A stretch of 32,532 bases of DNA from IMG/VR virus record IMGVR_UViG_3300020395_000052, positions 1 through 32,532 of that record, one strand, 5' to 3'. The translations under genes were made by a program, and so were the position numbers. The notes under the pieces were generated by a model. The model saw only the letters and a program-made list of their open reading frames with translations. It was not told where the DNA came from and searched no databases. Positions 8,013 to 16,305 of this stretch are shown piece by piece. Source of the DNA: a virus. The stretch's first letter is position 1. Every line of letters starts with the position of its first letter.

Positions 8013-8656
8013 ACCTTCACCAAAACACAGTTAAATGCGACAGATATCCTATCTTCTTTTGAATTATTAACGTGTACACCATGACGTAAGTAAGATGGGA
8101 ACAATAATATCTCACCATCCTTAGGTGCAAAATCATATGCAGGAAATATGTCTGTACTTTCTATCAGATCATCAGAATAACCTGCTATATTAGGGTGATT
8201 ATAGTAATTTGGATTTTCAAATTCTATCTTACCACACTCAGGTTGACTTTTAATCCACATAACACCTGCAAGATCACAGTTAGGATGATTATGTCCATTG
8301 TTAAGTGAACCTGGTGGATTAATATTGATCCACATACCTGTCATTTTCAAACCAAATCCTTCTCTAAATCCACCAATGGAAGCTAGACCTTTGGATAGTA
8401 CATTTAGTATGGTTGATTGCTTTGTGTGATAATTATTTTGAGACTGCCAACCATTTATATTAGTTGCTGATGTACCTTGTGGATCTCTACCACGTTCACC
8501 ATAACAGTACCCAATCATTTCATCTTGAAGTTCTGCAAATCCTTTTGCTTTTGCTTGAAATACTAGAGAAGGAAACAGTACTTTAATGTCTGATCCTTGT
8601 GTATTATTTTTATAATCCTCTATGTTAAGAGAGGGAGGTTTCATGCCTGCAAACAT
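8009..8656 (-). CDS. 2-oxoglutarate/Fe(II)-dependent oxygenase
   Basis: 215 aa. NGHNHPNCDLAGVMWIK carries the H-x-H metal motif with the downstream strand of the phage/cyanobacterial 2OG-Fe(II) oxygenase group. ILLFPSYLRHGVHVN gives the distal iron-binding His, and EDRISVAFN the 2-oxoglutarate-binding Arg, so the active site looks complete. The start ATG overlaps the stop of uvsX by one base (TAATG); a second ATG four codons later is possible. Substrate unknown. It is followed immediately by the degenerate homolog, which looks like a tandem duplication followed by divergence. Confidence 0.85.
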   Translation of the reverse strand: MFAGMKPPSLNIEDYKNNTQGSDIKVLFPSLVFQAKAKGFAELQDEMIGYCYGERGRDPQGTSATNINGWQSQNNYHTKQSTILNVLSKGLASIGGFREGFGLKMTGMWININPPGSLNNGHNHPNCDLAGVMWIKSQPECGKIEFENPNYYNHPNIAGYSDDLIESTDIFPAYDFAPKDGEILLFPSYLRHGVHVNNSKEDRISVAFNCVLVKV

Positions 8657-9678
8657 TATACTTTCTCCTTTCCATACTTATACTCTTGACTAGATGCCCA
8701 ATCAAGTTTCTCCATTATCTCTTGTGTGAAATATTTCTCTGGATCCTTAAGTATTGCAGAAGGATATACACTGCTATCATTAACAACGATCCTATTTCCT
8801 TTACGCTCAAAGACTCCATACTTCTCTCCCAATTCTAATAGTCCATAATATTTGTCAAGTCCACGTGCATCAAAGTATAACCTCGTTTCTACTTGTGAAT
8901 TTTCTACTGTTAGACGAGACTTTGCTGCCTTAGCTTTGACAATATTTCCGATGACATCTTTACCGTCTTTCTCTTTTTTCTTCGAGAGGTAAATGATCGT
9001 ACTAGCAGCGTACTTAAGGCCACTACCGCCACCCATTTCTTTGGTTGGGACGTAAGCACCGACGACATCGTAGGTATGATTTGTGACGATAAGAGGGACA
9101 TTAGCTTTTCCTAATTTGAGTGTAAGAATTCTGAATATTGCTTTCACAACTTGTGCTCTAGTCATGTCACGAGTGTCTTTACCCTCGGCACTATCTGCTA
9201 GTTCTTTAGACGTTGAAAGCATTCCCAATGAGTCTAACACAAACATCATTGGTTTGCGATCTTTTGTGTCCAATGCAAGATATTTATCTAATATCTGTAT
9301 TGCTTGAGTTCTGAATTCTTGAACAGTAGTTACAGGAACTAAGATCATACGTGAACCATCAATGTTACGTTCATCTATCATCTCTTTGGTGACAGCAGCT
9401 TCAGACTCAAAGTACACAACACCTGCGTCTAAGTTCTCAGCAAGATAGTTCTGTACAATACCTAGACAAAAGAAAGTTTTACCTGTACCACTCTCTCCTG
9501 CTAGTGCAGTAATTTTATTACTTGGTACACCACCATAGATACTGCCACTACAGAGTGCGTTAAAGATATATGATCCTGTATCAACGAATGAGTTTATGTC
9601 ACCTACTCCACCTTCGTTCATAAGACCAGCATATTCATTGTCAATTTCTTTAACAATGGTTTTTAAAAATGAAGTCAT
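8656..9678 (-). CDS. uvsX: RecA-like recombinase UvsX
   Basis: 340 aa, slightly shorter than T4 UvsX (about 390). [12 protein letters not shown] near residue 48 is Walker [10 protein letters not shown] is Walker B, and IVTNHTYDV is the L2-type region after it. UvsX coats single-stranded DNA and catalyses strand exchange in recombination-dependent replication with UvsY (encoded at 30357-30770) and UvsW (28898-30367). It overlaps gp43 upstream (ATGA) and an oxygenase gene downstream (TAATG), so it is part of the polymerase operon. Confidence 0.95.
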   Translation of the reverse strand: MTSFLKTIVKEIDNEYAGLMNEGGVGDINSFVDTGSYIFNALCSGSIYGGVPSNKITALAGESGTGKTFFCLGIVQNYLAENLDAGVVYFESEAAVTKEMIDERNIDGSRMILVPVTTVQEFRTQAIQILDKYLALDTKDRKPMMFVLDSLGMLSTSKELADSAEGKDTRDMTRAQVVKAIFRILTLKLGKANVPLIVTNHTYDVVGAYVPTKEMGGGSGLKYAASTIIYLSKKKEKDGKDVIGNIVKAKAAKSRLTVENSQVETRLYFDARGLDKYYGLLELGEKYGVFERKGNRIVVNDSSVYPSAILKDPEKYFTQEIMEKLDWASSQEYKYGKEKV

Positions 9679-12164
9679 GAAAATAAGAATTCTAAATTAG
9701 ATACTTTCTCTGTCTCCCATCCTATCACATTTGTGATGATTCGTAAAGGGTCTAGGAAAGCCTTTTTAAATTGGGCATCACGATCTATCTGCCCTTCCAC
9801 TCCCAGTTCACGTGGAAATGTATTAAGGAAAGAGATCACGTTTTCGTTATTAACTTTGTTTGGTCGCCTCAGGTAAATGTATTTTATTTTTTCGCCCTCT
9901 TGTACGAGTGGGTACTTGTATTCAAGTTTGTTCTTTGCGATATAAAAATTATAAAGCAAAGTTCCACGAACATGTAGAGGGGTGCCCTTTGTATACACGG
10001 TTCCTGACGCTTTAAATTTGCGTAACCCATTGACTGACCTAGGAAATGCTATATCTTCAGGCGGTAACGAATTAAATTCATCCTTAAAAGAATTTATAAA
10101 GGATTGCAAATCGGTTTCTGTGCCATCCATCATGATGTTAATAGCATCTTTAATGGCAGCACGACATGGTGCAGGTGTCGAAGATTTAACTGCTTCGATC
10201 CCCATCATTTTAAGTTTTGGTTTGTTGTATCTTACACCTTCTGAGTCCCACACATTGAGCATGTATCTTTTCTTTGCTGTCCAGATACCACTCGATGCAA
10301 TATTCTCACGTTTCATGATCATCTTCTGATCATATGCGTTTACGTAGTCGGCCAATTCTTGGTAAGAACTTTCAATATACTTTTCAAGTTCCATCTCACA
10401 GACCTTATTAAGGAACGACACAATGCTTTGATCAGTTTTCTCTCTCCCCTTGTATACAGTCTCGACCAGAGGACCCATATTGAGGTAGATACTATCAGTG
10501 TCACTAGCAATAACATAATCTTCTCCTTTTGTTTTCAGTACCTTGTTGAGGTACACATTCATTTTGTCTTCAATCCAACGGATGCTAAATTGCCCACCGT
10601 AAGTAATCGCCTCAGCATTAGATAAGTTGTAGTATCTAAAGTACTGGTTTCCAATGGCACCATAAGCCGAATTGAGCTGTATTTTTCGAGCCATTTGGAT
10701 GTTATTGAATTTACTAATATCTCTTTGTAATTTGGCACTTGGCGAAACTTCATAATCCCGTTTCGCTTGGAGCATTTTCTTTTTATATAACGTACGTTCA
10801 TCATAAATCTTCTGCATAATCTCAGGTAAGAACCCATGTATATCCTTACGATATTGTGCACCATTAGGTGCTACACAATACTCACCTTTTATCTCAACTT
10901 GCTTTTGTAAGAGCTTATCGACCGTAGCGGTTGGGTGTTTTCTGTCCAAGAGCGTTTCTGGGGAAATATTGTACTGCATAATGAGATGAGGATACAAACT
11001 ATTGAGGTCAAAATTAACCACCCAATTATAGCGTCCTGGTATCGGTTCCTTGACATATGCTCCTTCGTACTTTTCGTTCTTGTCTGATCGTTTTGCTGGT
11101 GGGACAACAACTCCTTTATTCTTCAGAAAATTATATATGATGGTGTCCCACATCCTCACCTGATAATATACATCCCTAATGTTTACCTTAGCATCGTATG
11201 CTAGAGCAATAGCAAGTTCTATCAACTTCATCTTGTCTTCTAAACGTGTCACAAGTTCCACGTCAAGAATGTTATAATCAATAAATTTCTGCCAATCTTT
11301 TGTATAGAAATCTTTGAAGTTCTCGAACTCGTTATGGTCTAATTTTCTCTGCCCTAGTTCAACAAAAGCTATATGATCTAAGCGATATGATTCCTGATTA
11401 GTATATGTGAATTTCTTGTATAAGTCAAGGTAGTCCACGACATTAATACCATACATGTTGTACAGTATTTGGGTACGACCTTTTATCTCCATCTCCTCTC
11501 TATGCACGATGCTCCATGGAGACATCTGCTTCATTTCTTTCTCACCAAATAATCTTTCAAGACGACCACAGATGTATGGTACGTCATAAAGTTCTACATT
11601 CCACCCCGTGAGAATATCTGGGAAATTAGTAATCCAATAGTCAAGAAAACAACGGAGCAAATGTTCTTCACCGTCACATAATATATAACGAACGTCATCT
11701 CTATTGTTTTCATACGGTTTGGTACCCCATACGATGATCTTACGGGTGATATGGTCTTGGACTGTAATGCTAAGAAGAGGTTCCGAGCATTCCTGCACGT
11801 TAGGAAAGCCATTTTCACATGCCACCTCGATATCAAGAGATGTAATTTTAAGACTTTTAAGGTCGTAATCAACTTCCTTCGGAAACTCTTTCGATATGAA
11901 TTGATAGAGATACCTGTCATAACCATGAACCTCAAAATTTTGTACTTCAGCGTACTTCTCTCTGAAAGCACGTGCTTCTTTAATAGATTCAAACCTTATT
12001 GGTTTGGCATACCTACCATCAAGAGTTTTATGTTTTGTTTTTTTATCTGTGACAATAAAAAGTGTCGGAGAGAACTTGAACTTACGTTGAATACGTTGTC
12101 CATTCTCGTATCCAAGATAAAGCAAGTTGTCTCCAACCATTTGGACGTTTGTATAGAAACTCAT
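9675..12164 (-). CDS. 43: Family B DNA polymerase (T4 gp43)
   Basis: 829 aa. The exonuclease domain shows SLDIEVAC (Exo I), [12 protein letters not shown] (Exo II) and YNILDVELV (Exo III). The polymerase domain shows [18 protein letters not shown] (motif A), [14 protein letters not shown] (motif B) and [10 protein letters not shown] (motif C), all with intact acidic residues. The C-terminus should carry the clamp-binding peptide (VSNLEFLFS). It replicates the phage genome together with gp45 and gp44/62. Its start overlaps the 79-aa paralog gene upstream by ATGA. No intein, intron or split is visible. Confidence 0.97.
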   Translation of the reverse strand: MSFYTNVQMVGDNLLYLGYENGQRIQRKFKFSPTLFIVTDKKTKHKTLDGRYAKPIRFESIKEARAFREKYAEVQNFEVHGYDRYLYQFISKEFPKEVDYDLKSLKITSLDIEVACENGFPNVQECSEPLLSITVQDHITRKIIVWGTKPYENNRDDVRYILCDGEEHLLRCFLDYWITNFPDILTGWNVELYDVPYICGRLERLFGEKEMKQMSPWSIVHREEMEIKGRTQILYNMYGINVVDYLDLYKKFTYTNQESYRLDHIAFVELGQRKLDHNEFENFKDFYTKDWQKFIDYNILDVELVTRLEDKMKLIELAIALAYDAKVNIRDVYYQVRMWDTIIYNFLKNKGVVVPPAKRSDKNEKYEGAYVKEPIPGRYNWVVNFDLNSLYPHLIMQYNISPETLLDRKHPTATVDKLLQKQVEIKGEYCVAPNGAQYRKDIHGFLPEIMQKIYDERTLYKKKMLQAKRDYEVSPSAKLQRDISKFNNIQMARKIQLNSAYGAIGNQYFRYYNLSNAEAITYGGQFSIRWIEDKMNVYLNKVLKTKGEDYVIASDTDSIYLNMGPLVETVYKGREKTDQSIVSFLNKVCEMELEKYIESSYQELADYVNAYDQKMIMKRENIASSGIWTAKKRYMLNVWDSEGVRYNKPKLKMMGIEAVKSSTPAPCRAAIKDAINIMMDGTETDLQSFINSFKDEFNSLPPEDIAFPRSVNGLRKFKASGTVYTKGTPLHVRGTLLYNFYIAKNKLEYKYPLVQEGEKIKYIYLRRPNKVNNENVISFLNTFPRELGVEGQIDRDAQFKKAFLDPLRIITNVIGWETEKVSNLEFLFS

Positions 12165-12400
12165 TTGGTAACGATCTCGTATTTCTTTTTGATTTCGTTT
12201 GTCGGTTCTACTATTGTAGCAAGAGTTTCAGAATATAGCAATACGTCTGTGTCAGTTGTGTAACGTGGCCAAGGTTCTAATGTGCCATCATCCTTGACTA
12301 GGTACGGATCCTGAAGGTGGCAATTCGGTTCCTCCTCCAGTTGTTCCACCTTCGATATCAGGTGTATTCCCGATCGTAGGATCACTACCATCACTTCCAT
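12161..12400 (-). CDS. 79-aa SH3/Sm-like paralog, overprinted on the preceding gene
   Basis: I place the start at ATG 12400, the third of three consecutive ATGs, because GGAGG (12407-12411) stands exactly 6 bases upstream. The protein reads MEVMVVILRSGIHLISKV, then QDPYLV, then EPWPRYTTDTDVLL and ATIVEPTNEIKKKYE. Each block matches the 130-, 176- and 126-aa paralogs: V-V-I-L-x-x-G, P-hydrophobic, P-W-x-x-x-(S/T), V-I-T-hydrophobic-x-E-P and a final x-Y. Its first 113 bases overlap the out-of-frame 3' end of the 176-aa gene, and its stop overlaps gp43 by ATGA. A small beta-barrel fold is inferred; function unknown, perhaps replication-linked RNA or protein binding. Confidence 0.75.
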   Translation of the reverse strand: MEVMVVILRSGIHLISKVEQLEEEPNCHLQDPYLVKDDGTLEPWPRYTTDTDVLLYSETLATIVEPTNEIKKKYEIVTK

Positions 12401-12818
12401 CATCATCCTCCAATAATTTTTCTGCTTCTTTAAAGATGTCTTCCATGTCCATGTCATCCTCAAAAGCACCTGCAATGGCATCTTCATGTTTCTTGAAGTT
12501 TTCATTGTAAAAGTCTTCCTTAATGGCATTCACATATTGTTCAGCAATACTATCCAAAGGAGCGTATGCTGTAATCACATGAGAACCAGGTAGAAAGAAA
12601 TCTCTATCCTTACTCAGGGGTGCCCATGGGAACCATGATACTTGATAACCTTTAGTTCTATCAAGCACAATACCACCCTCAGCGTCAGAGACAATCTCTA
12701 GACGAAAGGGTTTGTGCAACTTAAAACCAACAGGGTCTTTAGTCTCAGGATCAAAGACCTCCTGTGCTTCAGTTATAATCTCTTCACCTGATCTTAATAA
12801 TAAAAGCGTTACGCTCAT
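12288..12818 (-). CDS. 176-aa SH3/Sm-like paralog with acidic, Gly/Ser-rich tail
   Basis: Residues 1-90 form the shared domain: VTLLLLRSGEEIITEAQEV, LHKPFRLEIV, FPWAPLSKDRDFFLPGSHVI and a hydrophobic/acidic end. Residues about 110-145 are strongly acidic (DDMDMEDIFKEAEKLLEDDD), and the last 30 are Gly/Thr/Pro/Ser-rich low-complexity sequence. That low-complexity tail is read from the same DNA that encodes the start of the 79-aa paralog in another frame, so its composition may be forced by overprinting. It overlaps the 130-aa paralog by ATGA upstream. Such small genes beside gp43 are common in marine T4-like phages but have no assigned role that I know of. Confidence 0.8.
   Translation of the reverse strand: MSVTLLLLRSGEEIITEAQEVFDPETKDPVGFKLHKPFRLEIVSDAEGGIVLDRTKGYQVSWFPWAPLSKDRDFFLPGSHVITAYAPLDSIAEQYVNAIKEDFYNENFKKHEDAIAGAFEDDMDMEDIFKEAEKLLEDDDGSDGSDPTIGNTPDIEGGTTGGGTELPPSGSVPSQG
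12407..12411 (-). promoter_or_regulatory. Internal Shine-Dalgarno GGAGG deciding the start of the 79-aa gene
   Basis: GGAGG lies inside the 176-aa coding sequence, 6 bases before ATG 12400 and directly before two further ATG triplets. Its position fits independent initiation of the overprinted gene at the third ATG. Confidence 0.6.
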
Positions 12819-13207
12819 TCTACTTGTCCACCCATCTTGCGTACATTAGTAATGTATGTATCACGCAAACTTGGGACTGGTTCTAGGATAGTTATAACCA
12901 TATTATGATTGATTGCTATTCTAGTTTCTGGTGTGAGAGGACACCATGGAGAGTAGTGTACTTTAACTTCTGGATCTTCTACTATACCAGTAGTTCCATC
13001 TGTCTTAGGTTTGTCGTACTCTACTAAGTAAGGGAAATTAAAGATATATGCTTGACGTTGGTTATTAGTCTTATCAACTGCTTCTTGTAAGTCTGTAATA
13101 ATTTGATCACCATTGTGAAGTATAACAACTTTAATCCTATCAGGATTAACGAGTGTATTATCAATACCTTTGGGAGTTACATTAATTGGTTCTTTCTTTT
13201 TTGCCAT
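12815..13207 (-). CDS. 130-aa SH3/Sm-like paralog, first gene of the polymerase operon
   Basis: After a basic N-terminus (MAKKKEPINV) come IKVVILHNGDQIITDLQE, FNFPYLVEYD, HYSPWCPLTPETRIAI and NMVITILEPVPSLRDTYI, the same block order as in its three relatives in this window. The pattern of short hydrophobic strands with a G-D/E-x-I turn suggests a five-stranded SH3/Sm-like barrel; this is inference from pattern only. It begins about 20 bases after the predicted transcription start of a perfect sigma70 promoter, so it should be among the first proteins made from this operon. The next paralog overlaps it by ATGA. Confidence 0.8.
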   Translation of the reverse strand: MAKKKEPINVTPKGIDNTLVNPDRIKVVILHNGDQIITDLQEAVDKTNNQRQAYIFNFPYLVEYDKPKTDGTTGIVEDPEVKVHYSPWCPLTPETRIAINHNMVITILEPVPSLRDTYITNVRKMGGQVE

Positions 13208-13229
13208 TCTAGCTAGCTCTTATATAAAC

Positions 13230-13258
13230 ATTATAAAGGAGGGGTCAACGTTTGTCAA
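13230..13258 (-). promoter_or_regulatory. Perfect sigma70 consensus promoter for the polymerase operon
   Basis: On the minus strand TTGACA (13258-13253) is followed by exactly 17 bases and TATAAT (13235-13230). Both hexamers equal the bacterial consensus. It points at the 130-aa gene starting at 13207 and should be read by unmodified host RNA polymerase, so the operon that follows (three paralogs, gp43, uvsX, gp41 and onwards) is probably early. The -35 and spacer lie inside a hairpin-forming sequence. Confidence 0.8.
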
Positions 13259-13264
13259 CCCCTC
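13239..13264 (-). terminator. Hairpin after hsp20, possible weak terminator overlapping a promoter
   Basis: The minus-strand RNA can form GAGGGGT/ACCCCTC plus two G-U and two Watson-Crick pairs (about 11 bp, 4-base loop), followed by CTTTAT. The short T-run makes it a weak intrinsic terminator at best. The same DNA contains the -35 element and spacer of the downstream promoter, so hairpin and promoter share sequence. Confidence 0.5.
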
Positions 13265-13274
13265 TTATGTAGGA

Positions 13275-13706
13275 CTAGATAAAGTCCTTTCTAGCGTGAT
13301 GGTCTGGAACTACTTTTCCCAGTTGTACCACGAGCAATCCGTCGGTGAATTCGACTCCTCGTATTTCGGTATCATCAGAGAGTGTCCAGACCCTAGAGAA
13401 CGACCTGCTGGCCAGTCCTCTATGTCTAAATTCTCTAGCATCTTCCTGTTCTTCTTTGCTGCCTTGTACATGTAATTTTCCAAACTCCGTAAAGACTTTG
13501 AGTTCATCTTTTTTGAAGCCCGCCAAGGCAACCTCCAACCTCGATTCCACATTGTTAATTTCGATTATGTTATATGGTGGGTAGTTGGAAGTCGTATCTA
13601 CTCCATCCCAGAATCGATTGAGGTATTCATCCATTCCTATGCTGTTACGATTAATCTTCTCTATAAGTTCTGGAAGATTTGCAGCATGGTATCTTGCTAA
13701 GTTCAT
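13275..13706 (-). CDS. hsp20: Small heat-shock protein Hsp20 (IbpA-like)
   Basis: 143 aa. After MNLARYHAANLPELIEKIN, an alpha-crystallin domain runs from PPYNIIEINNVESRLEVALA to about residue 135, including GKLHVQG, HRGLASRSFSRVWTL and GLLVVQLGK. These match IbpA-type Hsp20. The C-terminal I-x-I tail motif is not evident, so oligomer assembly may differ. Hsp20 is a frequent T4-like cyanophage gene; it holds unfolded protein and has been suggested to aid scaffolding or survival of host photosystems. It stands alone, with AAGGAG 7-8 bases before the ATG and its own upstream gap. Confidence 0.93.
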   Translation of the reverse strand: MNLARYHAANLPELIEKINRNSIGMDEYLNRFWDGVDTTSNYPPYNIIEINNVESRLEVALAGFKKDELKVFTEFGKLHVQGSKEEQEDAREFRHRGLASRSFSRVWTLSDDTEIRGVEFTDGLLVVQLGKVVPDHHARKDFI

Positions 13707-13819
13707 AATAGTTCTCCTTAAATAAGCGAGTGTTTAATTTGTGTACCCGAAGCGTACACTATTATTTAAGCACGAACTATAAAAAAGTGTTATGGTATAA
13801 ACCGATACTATGAGTTCGG
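13707..13819 (-). promoter_or_regulatory. Gap between regA and hsp20 with hairpins and weak late-promoter match
   Basis: Just after the regA stop the minus strand has AACCGA...TCGGTT (6-bp stem, 10-base loop, then TTTAT), a weak terminator-like hairpin. CTTAAATA (about 13762-13769) matches the late TATAAATA element at 6 of 8 bases. A second inverted repeat, GTGTAC...GTACAC (13741-13759), sits in the probable hsp20 leader. TTTAAGGAG precedes the hsp20 ATG. None is decisive alone. Confidence 0.4.
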
Positions 13820-14239
13820 TTAATCCTCTTTCTTTTTTCCAATATTGTATTTACTCTCTAATGTCCAATCTCCTTTCTCTTTATAAGCAAGGACTTTTAT
13901 CTGACTTAGAGGTGCTACGTCTGCTATAACTTCTTTAGCGTTGATGGATACTAATCCCCAATCACCTAGCAACTGTACTATGCGATTACGACGTTGTACA
14001 TCATTTGTACTTAAGTTTGCTTTCTTACCATCAAGAGCAAACAGTTCTTTAAAATGTACAATATAATATCTACCCTGTTTGTGAAGGATGTGACACGATT
14101 GATATAACTTCTTTTCTTTACGTGAAGCTACTCCAATACGTGTTAATGTTTCTCTAACCTTAAGGAAGTCATCGGGTTCCTTCAACCCAACTTCCACCAT
14201 CTGTTCGGCAGTCCATTGGACTTCTTCGATCGCATTCAT
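13820..14239 (-). CDS. regA: RegA translational repressor
   Basis: 139 aa. EPDDFLKVRETLTRIGVAS, KLYQSCHILHKQGRYYIVHFKELFALDG and WTLESKYNIGK match T4 RegA block by block; the insertion around residues 75-105 makes it somewhat longer than the 122-aa T4 protein. RegA binds the start regions of early phage mRNAs and shuts off their translation, including clamp and clamp-loader genes in T4. It overlaps gp62 by ATGA, keeping the T4 order gp45-gp44-gp62-regA apart from the insert between gp44 and gp62. Confidence 0.95.
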   Translation of the reverse strand: MNAIEEVQWTAEQMVEVGLKEPDDFLKVRETLTRIGVASRKEKKLYQSCHILHKQGRYYIVHFKELFALDGKKANLSTNDVQRRNRIVQLLGDWGLVSINAKEVIADVAPLSQIKVLAYKEKGDWTLESKYNIGKKKED

Positions 14240-14622
14240 TTCTTTCCTCCCATGTCATATTTGTGTCGTAAAGATTCAATTTGAGATTTGGTTAGAAGAC
14301 TTAATGCGACCTTCGCTTTTTCATTACTATATCCATAGTGTTTCTTGACCAGATCCAAGTCCTCGACTTGTTCTTTCTTCAACCACGGGGAAAACCTTTT
14401 CTTTTTCCTCAAAGTATATAGGTAGAAAGAATACTGCATGTCCTTATCGACATGGGAATTAAGATTTATCTCGTTCGCCAATAAGATACTATCCAGAGTA
14501 CCAGACAAACATCTATTAATGATGTAAGGAGGATAAGAAGATATCGCTGTAGGGTCATCAGCAAGGAGATCTTTCTTACTGAAGTTGATAGAATTAAGCC
14601 AGTCTTTAAGTTCATACTTCAT
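14236..14622 (-). CDS. 62: Clamp loader small subunit (T4 gp62)
   Basis: 128 aa, clearly shorter than T4 gp62 (187 aa). LKDWLNSINFSKKDLL, YPPYIINRCLSG, LANEINLNSH and LRKKKRFSPWLKK are the conserved gp62 blocks. With four gp44 subunits it forms the complex that opens and loads the gp45 clamp. In T4 gp62 directly follows gp44; here five genes separate them. It overlaps the HNH gene by 11 bases upstream and regA by ATGA downstream. Confidence 0.92.
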   Translation of the reverse strand: MKYELKDWLNSINFSKKDLLADDPTAISSYPPYIINRCLSGTLDSILLANEINLNSHVDKDMQYSFYLYTLRKKKRFSPWLKKEQVEDLDLVKKHYGYSNEKAKVALSLLTKSQIESLRHKYDMGGKK

Positions 14623-15103
14623 TGATCAAGGTTGCAAGATTTCCAACACCAGAACTCTTCTTAGTTCTAGCATATTTCCTACCCCTTGTTTCTGACATAT
14701 TTGTCAGATGAGTTCCCCATCTTAAATTCTCAACATGATTACATCTATGTCCTTTTGATCCATGACAGATTTCCTCACCATCACGAGGTGGTCTCATCCA
14801 ACAATCAGCGACCATCAGATGTACAGATCTTGTTGTTTGTTTTATTCTTGTGCCATCTTCATTATGATGAGAAATATTCACACAGAAATAATGATACTTT
14901 GTATCTTTATTATTTCCCTGTAAACCATAATTTAATTTGATGGTTCCCCATTCGTTGATCTCACCAAATCTACCGTTGATATCATACTCTCCTGGTGTAC
15001 GATATATGCCCTCACCATCCCTACTTACATAGTATCTTTTAAATACTGGATGTTGTTTAACACCTTCTGGTGGAGTTAAATCTGGAAATAAGTTTACTGC
15101 CAT
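14612..15103 (-). CDS. HNH endonuclease, probable homing type
   Basis: 163 aa from ATG 15103, which overlaps the stop of the 69-aa gene (TAATG); an upstream TTG is less likely. The C-terminal part SVHLMVADCWMRPP, then EEICHGSKGHRCNHVENLRW and NMSETRGR follows the phage HNH pattern 'vHrlVaeaf...H.dg...n.veNLrW.t...N', with C/H pairs possibly adding a zinc site. The N-terminal half may recognise DNA. Free-standing HNH enzymes in T4-like phages cut related genomes near their own position and spread with neighbouring DNA. It sits within the insert separating gp44 and gp62. Confidence 0.8.
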   Translation of the reverse strand: MAVNLFPDLTPPEGVKQHPVFKRYYVSRDGEGIYRTPGEYDINGRFGEINEWGTIKLNYGLQGNNKDTKYHYFCVNISHHNEDGTRIKQTTRSVHLMVADCWMRPPRDGEEICHGSKGHRCNHVENLRWGTHLTNMSETRGRKYARTKKSSGVGNLATLINEV

Positions 15104-15312
15104 TACCAAACCCTCACAGGACCGACAACACCAGTTTCAGAATTGTTTATTCTGTAAATCATAGTTCTCCCTTGTTTTGTATTACAGTGGATTTCACCAC
15201 CTTGGATTATTGCGGTAGCGATATCGGTACCGAATGTAGAGTATGGACCTCTACGTGTGTGATATAGTTGTGCCTTACCTGATGGCAGTACACGAACCCC
15301 CAAACTTCCCAT
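15103..15312 (-). CDS. 69-aa hypothetical protein
   Basis: ATG at 15312; reads MGSLGVRVLPSGKAQLYHTR and continues with polar, beta-rich sequence (TIYR-like strands, GVVGPVRVW end). It overlaps the 3' end of the Dam gene by 38 bases and the HNH gene by one base, which supports translation. No family recognised. It may be a small accessory of the methylase/HNH pair. Confidence 0.55.
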   Translation of the reverse strand: MGSLGVRVLPSGKAQLYHTRRGPYSTFGTDIATAIIQGGEIHCNTKQGRTMIYRINNSETGVVGPVRVW

Positions 15313-16126
15313 AATTTGTAATTAATAATTCACGACGTTTGTGTTGATCCTTCATGTAAGTACCTGTGGATCTCATTGTATAAGTATGAGCGAAGTCATA
15401 CTGACACCACTCTAAAAATCTCATAACAATATCAGGGTGGTTGTTATAACTTATCATAACATTACATAAGCATTTGTCAAATGTATCAGCAAACCTTGCA
15501 TGATCAAATCCTTTATGCTTATCACCCTTATGTCCATACAGAGCATCCTTAATATCATAAGGAGGATCTGCATAGATGAAAGTTAACGTTTCATCGGAAA
15601 CGAGTTCCTCGTAGGAAAGGTTAGTAATCTTCCATCGTTGGATGAGTTCGCTATATTCTGGCAATCTGTCAATTCCCCGAATGGAGAAGTTTGAATTGCT
15701 TGCTGCTTTTGAGAATGAACTGCTCTCTGTGAGACCACTGAAAGAACACTTATTAATAATATAAAAAAGGACCGCTCTATCCTTCGGGTCAATGTCAGTT
15801 TCATTTAGTTTCTCCTTTGCATCTAAAAATAATATCTTTGCTGATTCTTCATCAGGATGAAAGTTCTTTACTCTCATCAACTCACGATGAAGATAGTCAC
15901 CATTGTCTCTTAACTGAACCCAGAAATTATACAACGGTTCATATAAATCATTAACCCAAATGGGTACCTCCTCAGGTAATCTCCTAGTCATTTCTATGGC
16001 CATGCTACCACCGCCTAGAAAAGGTTCACGATATTCTGTTATATCTCTACTAGGCAAATATTGCAGTAACTTTGGAACTGCCCTAGATTTACCACCAGGA
16101 TATCTTAGAGGGGTTTTAAGTTTCAT
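15275..16126 (-). CDS. dam: D12-class DNA adenine-N6 methyltransferase (Dam-like)
   Basis: 283 aa. PLRYPGGKSRAVPKLLQYLP is the N-terminal D12 signature, REPFLGGGSMAIEM the SAM-binding motif I, WVNDLYEPLYNFW the following acidic strand, and FIYADPPYDIKDALYG the catalytic DPPY motif IV. It transfers a methyl group from SAM to adenine N6; the target is probably GATC-like as in T4 Dam, but specificity cannot be read. It could protect phage DNA from restriction. Coupled by ATGA to the 60-aa gene upstream and overlapping the 69-aa gene downstream, in the gp44-gp62 insert. Confidence 0.9.
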   Translation of the reverse strand: MKLKTPLRYPGGKSRAVPKLLQYLPSRDITEYREPFLGGGSMAIEMTRRLPEEVPIWVNDLYEPLYNFWVQLRDNGDYLHRELMRVKNFHPDEESAKILFLDAKEKLNETDIDPKDRAVLFYIINKCSFSGLTESSSFSKAASNSNFSIRGIDRLPEYSELIQRWKITNLSYEELVSDETLTFIYADPPYDIKDALYGHKGDKHKGFDHARFADTFDKCLCNVMISYNNHPDIVMRFLEWCQYDFAHTYTMRSTGTYMKDQHKRRELLITNYGKFGGSCTAIR

Positions 16127-16305
16127 TCTTCAACACACTCCAATTCTTGTATAGAATCTACTGGTACTTCATTACCACCTATCATATACCAGTGCTGTGG
16201 AATACCAATACTATCTTTTCTAACACCTAAGTATGAGAGATCACTAAAGGAATTCTCTCTTAACATTGCCTGTAATCTCCAATGTATAAGTTCAGACTTC
16301 TTCAT
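16123..16305 (-). CDS. 60-aa hypothetical protein
   Basis: ATG at 16305; MKKSELIHWRLQAMLREN and a polar C-terminus ending in QELECVEE. It overlaps the membrane-protein gene by 14 bases and dam by ATGA, so it looks translated. No motif recognised; no membrane segment. Confidence 0.55.
   Translation of the reverse strand: MKKSELIHWRLQAMLRENSFSDLSYLGVRKDSIGIPQHWYMIGGNEVPVDSIQELECVEE

Noticed and set aside
9280-9290. GATAAATA inside uvsX as a late promoter
   Set aside because: The motif occurs by chance in AT-rich DNA; it is internal to a coding region, with no gene start closely downstream.
12161-12529. Full 122-codon frame, or a frameshifted fusion of the 176- and 79-aa frames
   Set aside because: The first 43 codons look like a shadow of the 176-aa gene. 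A frameshift is not needed, because an internal GGAGG and ATG explain the second frame and the paralog alignment starts there.
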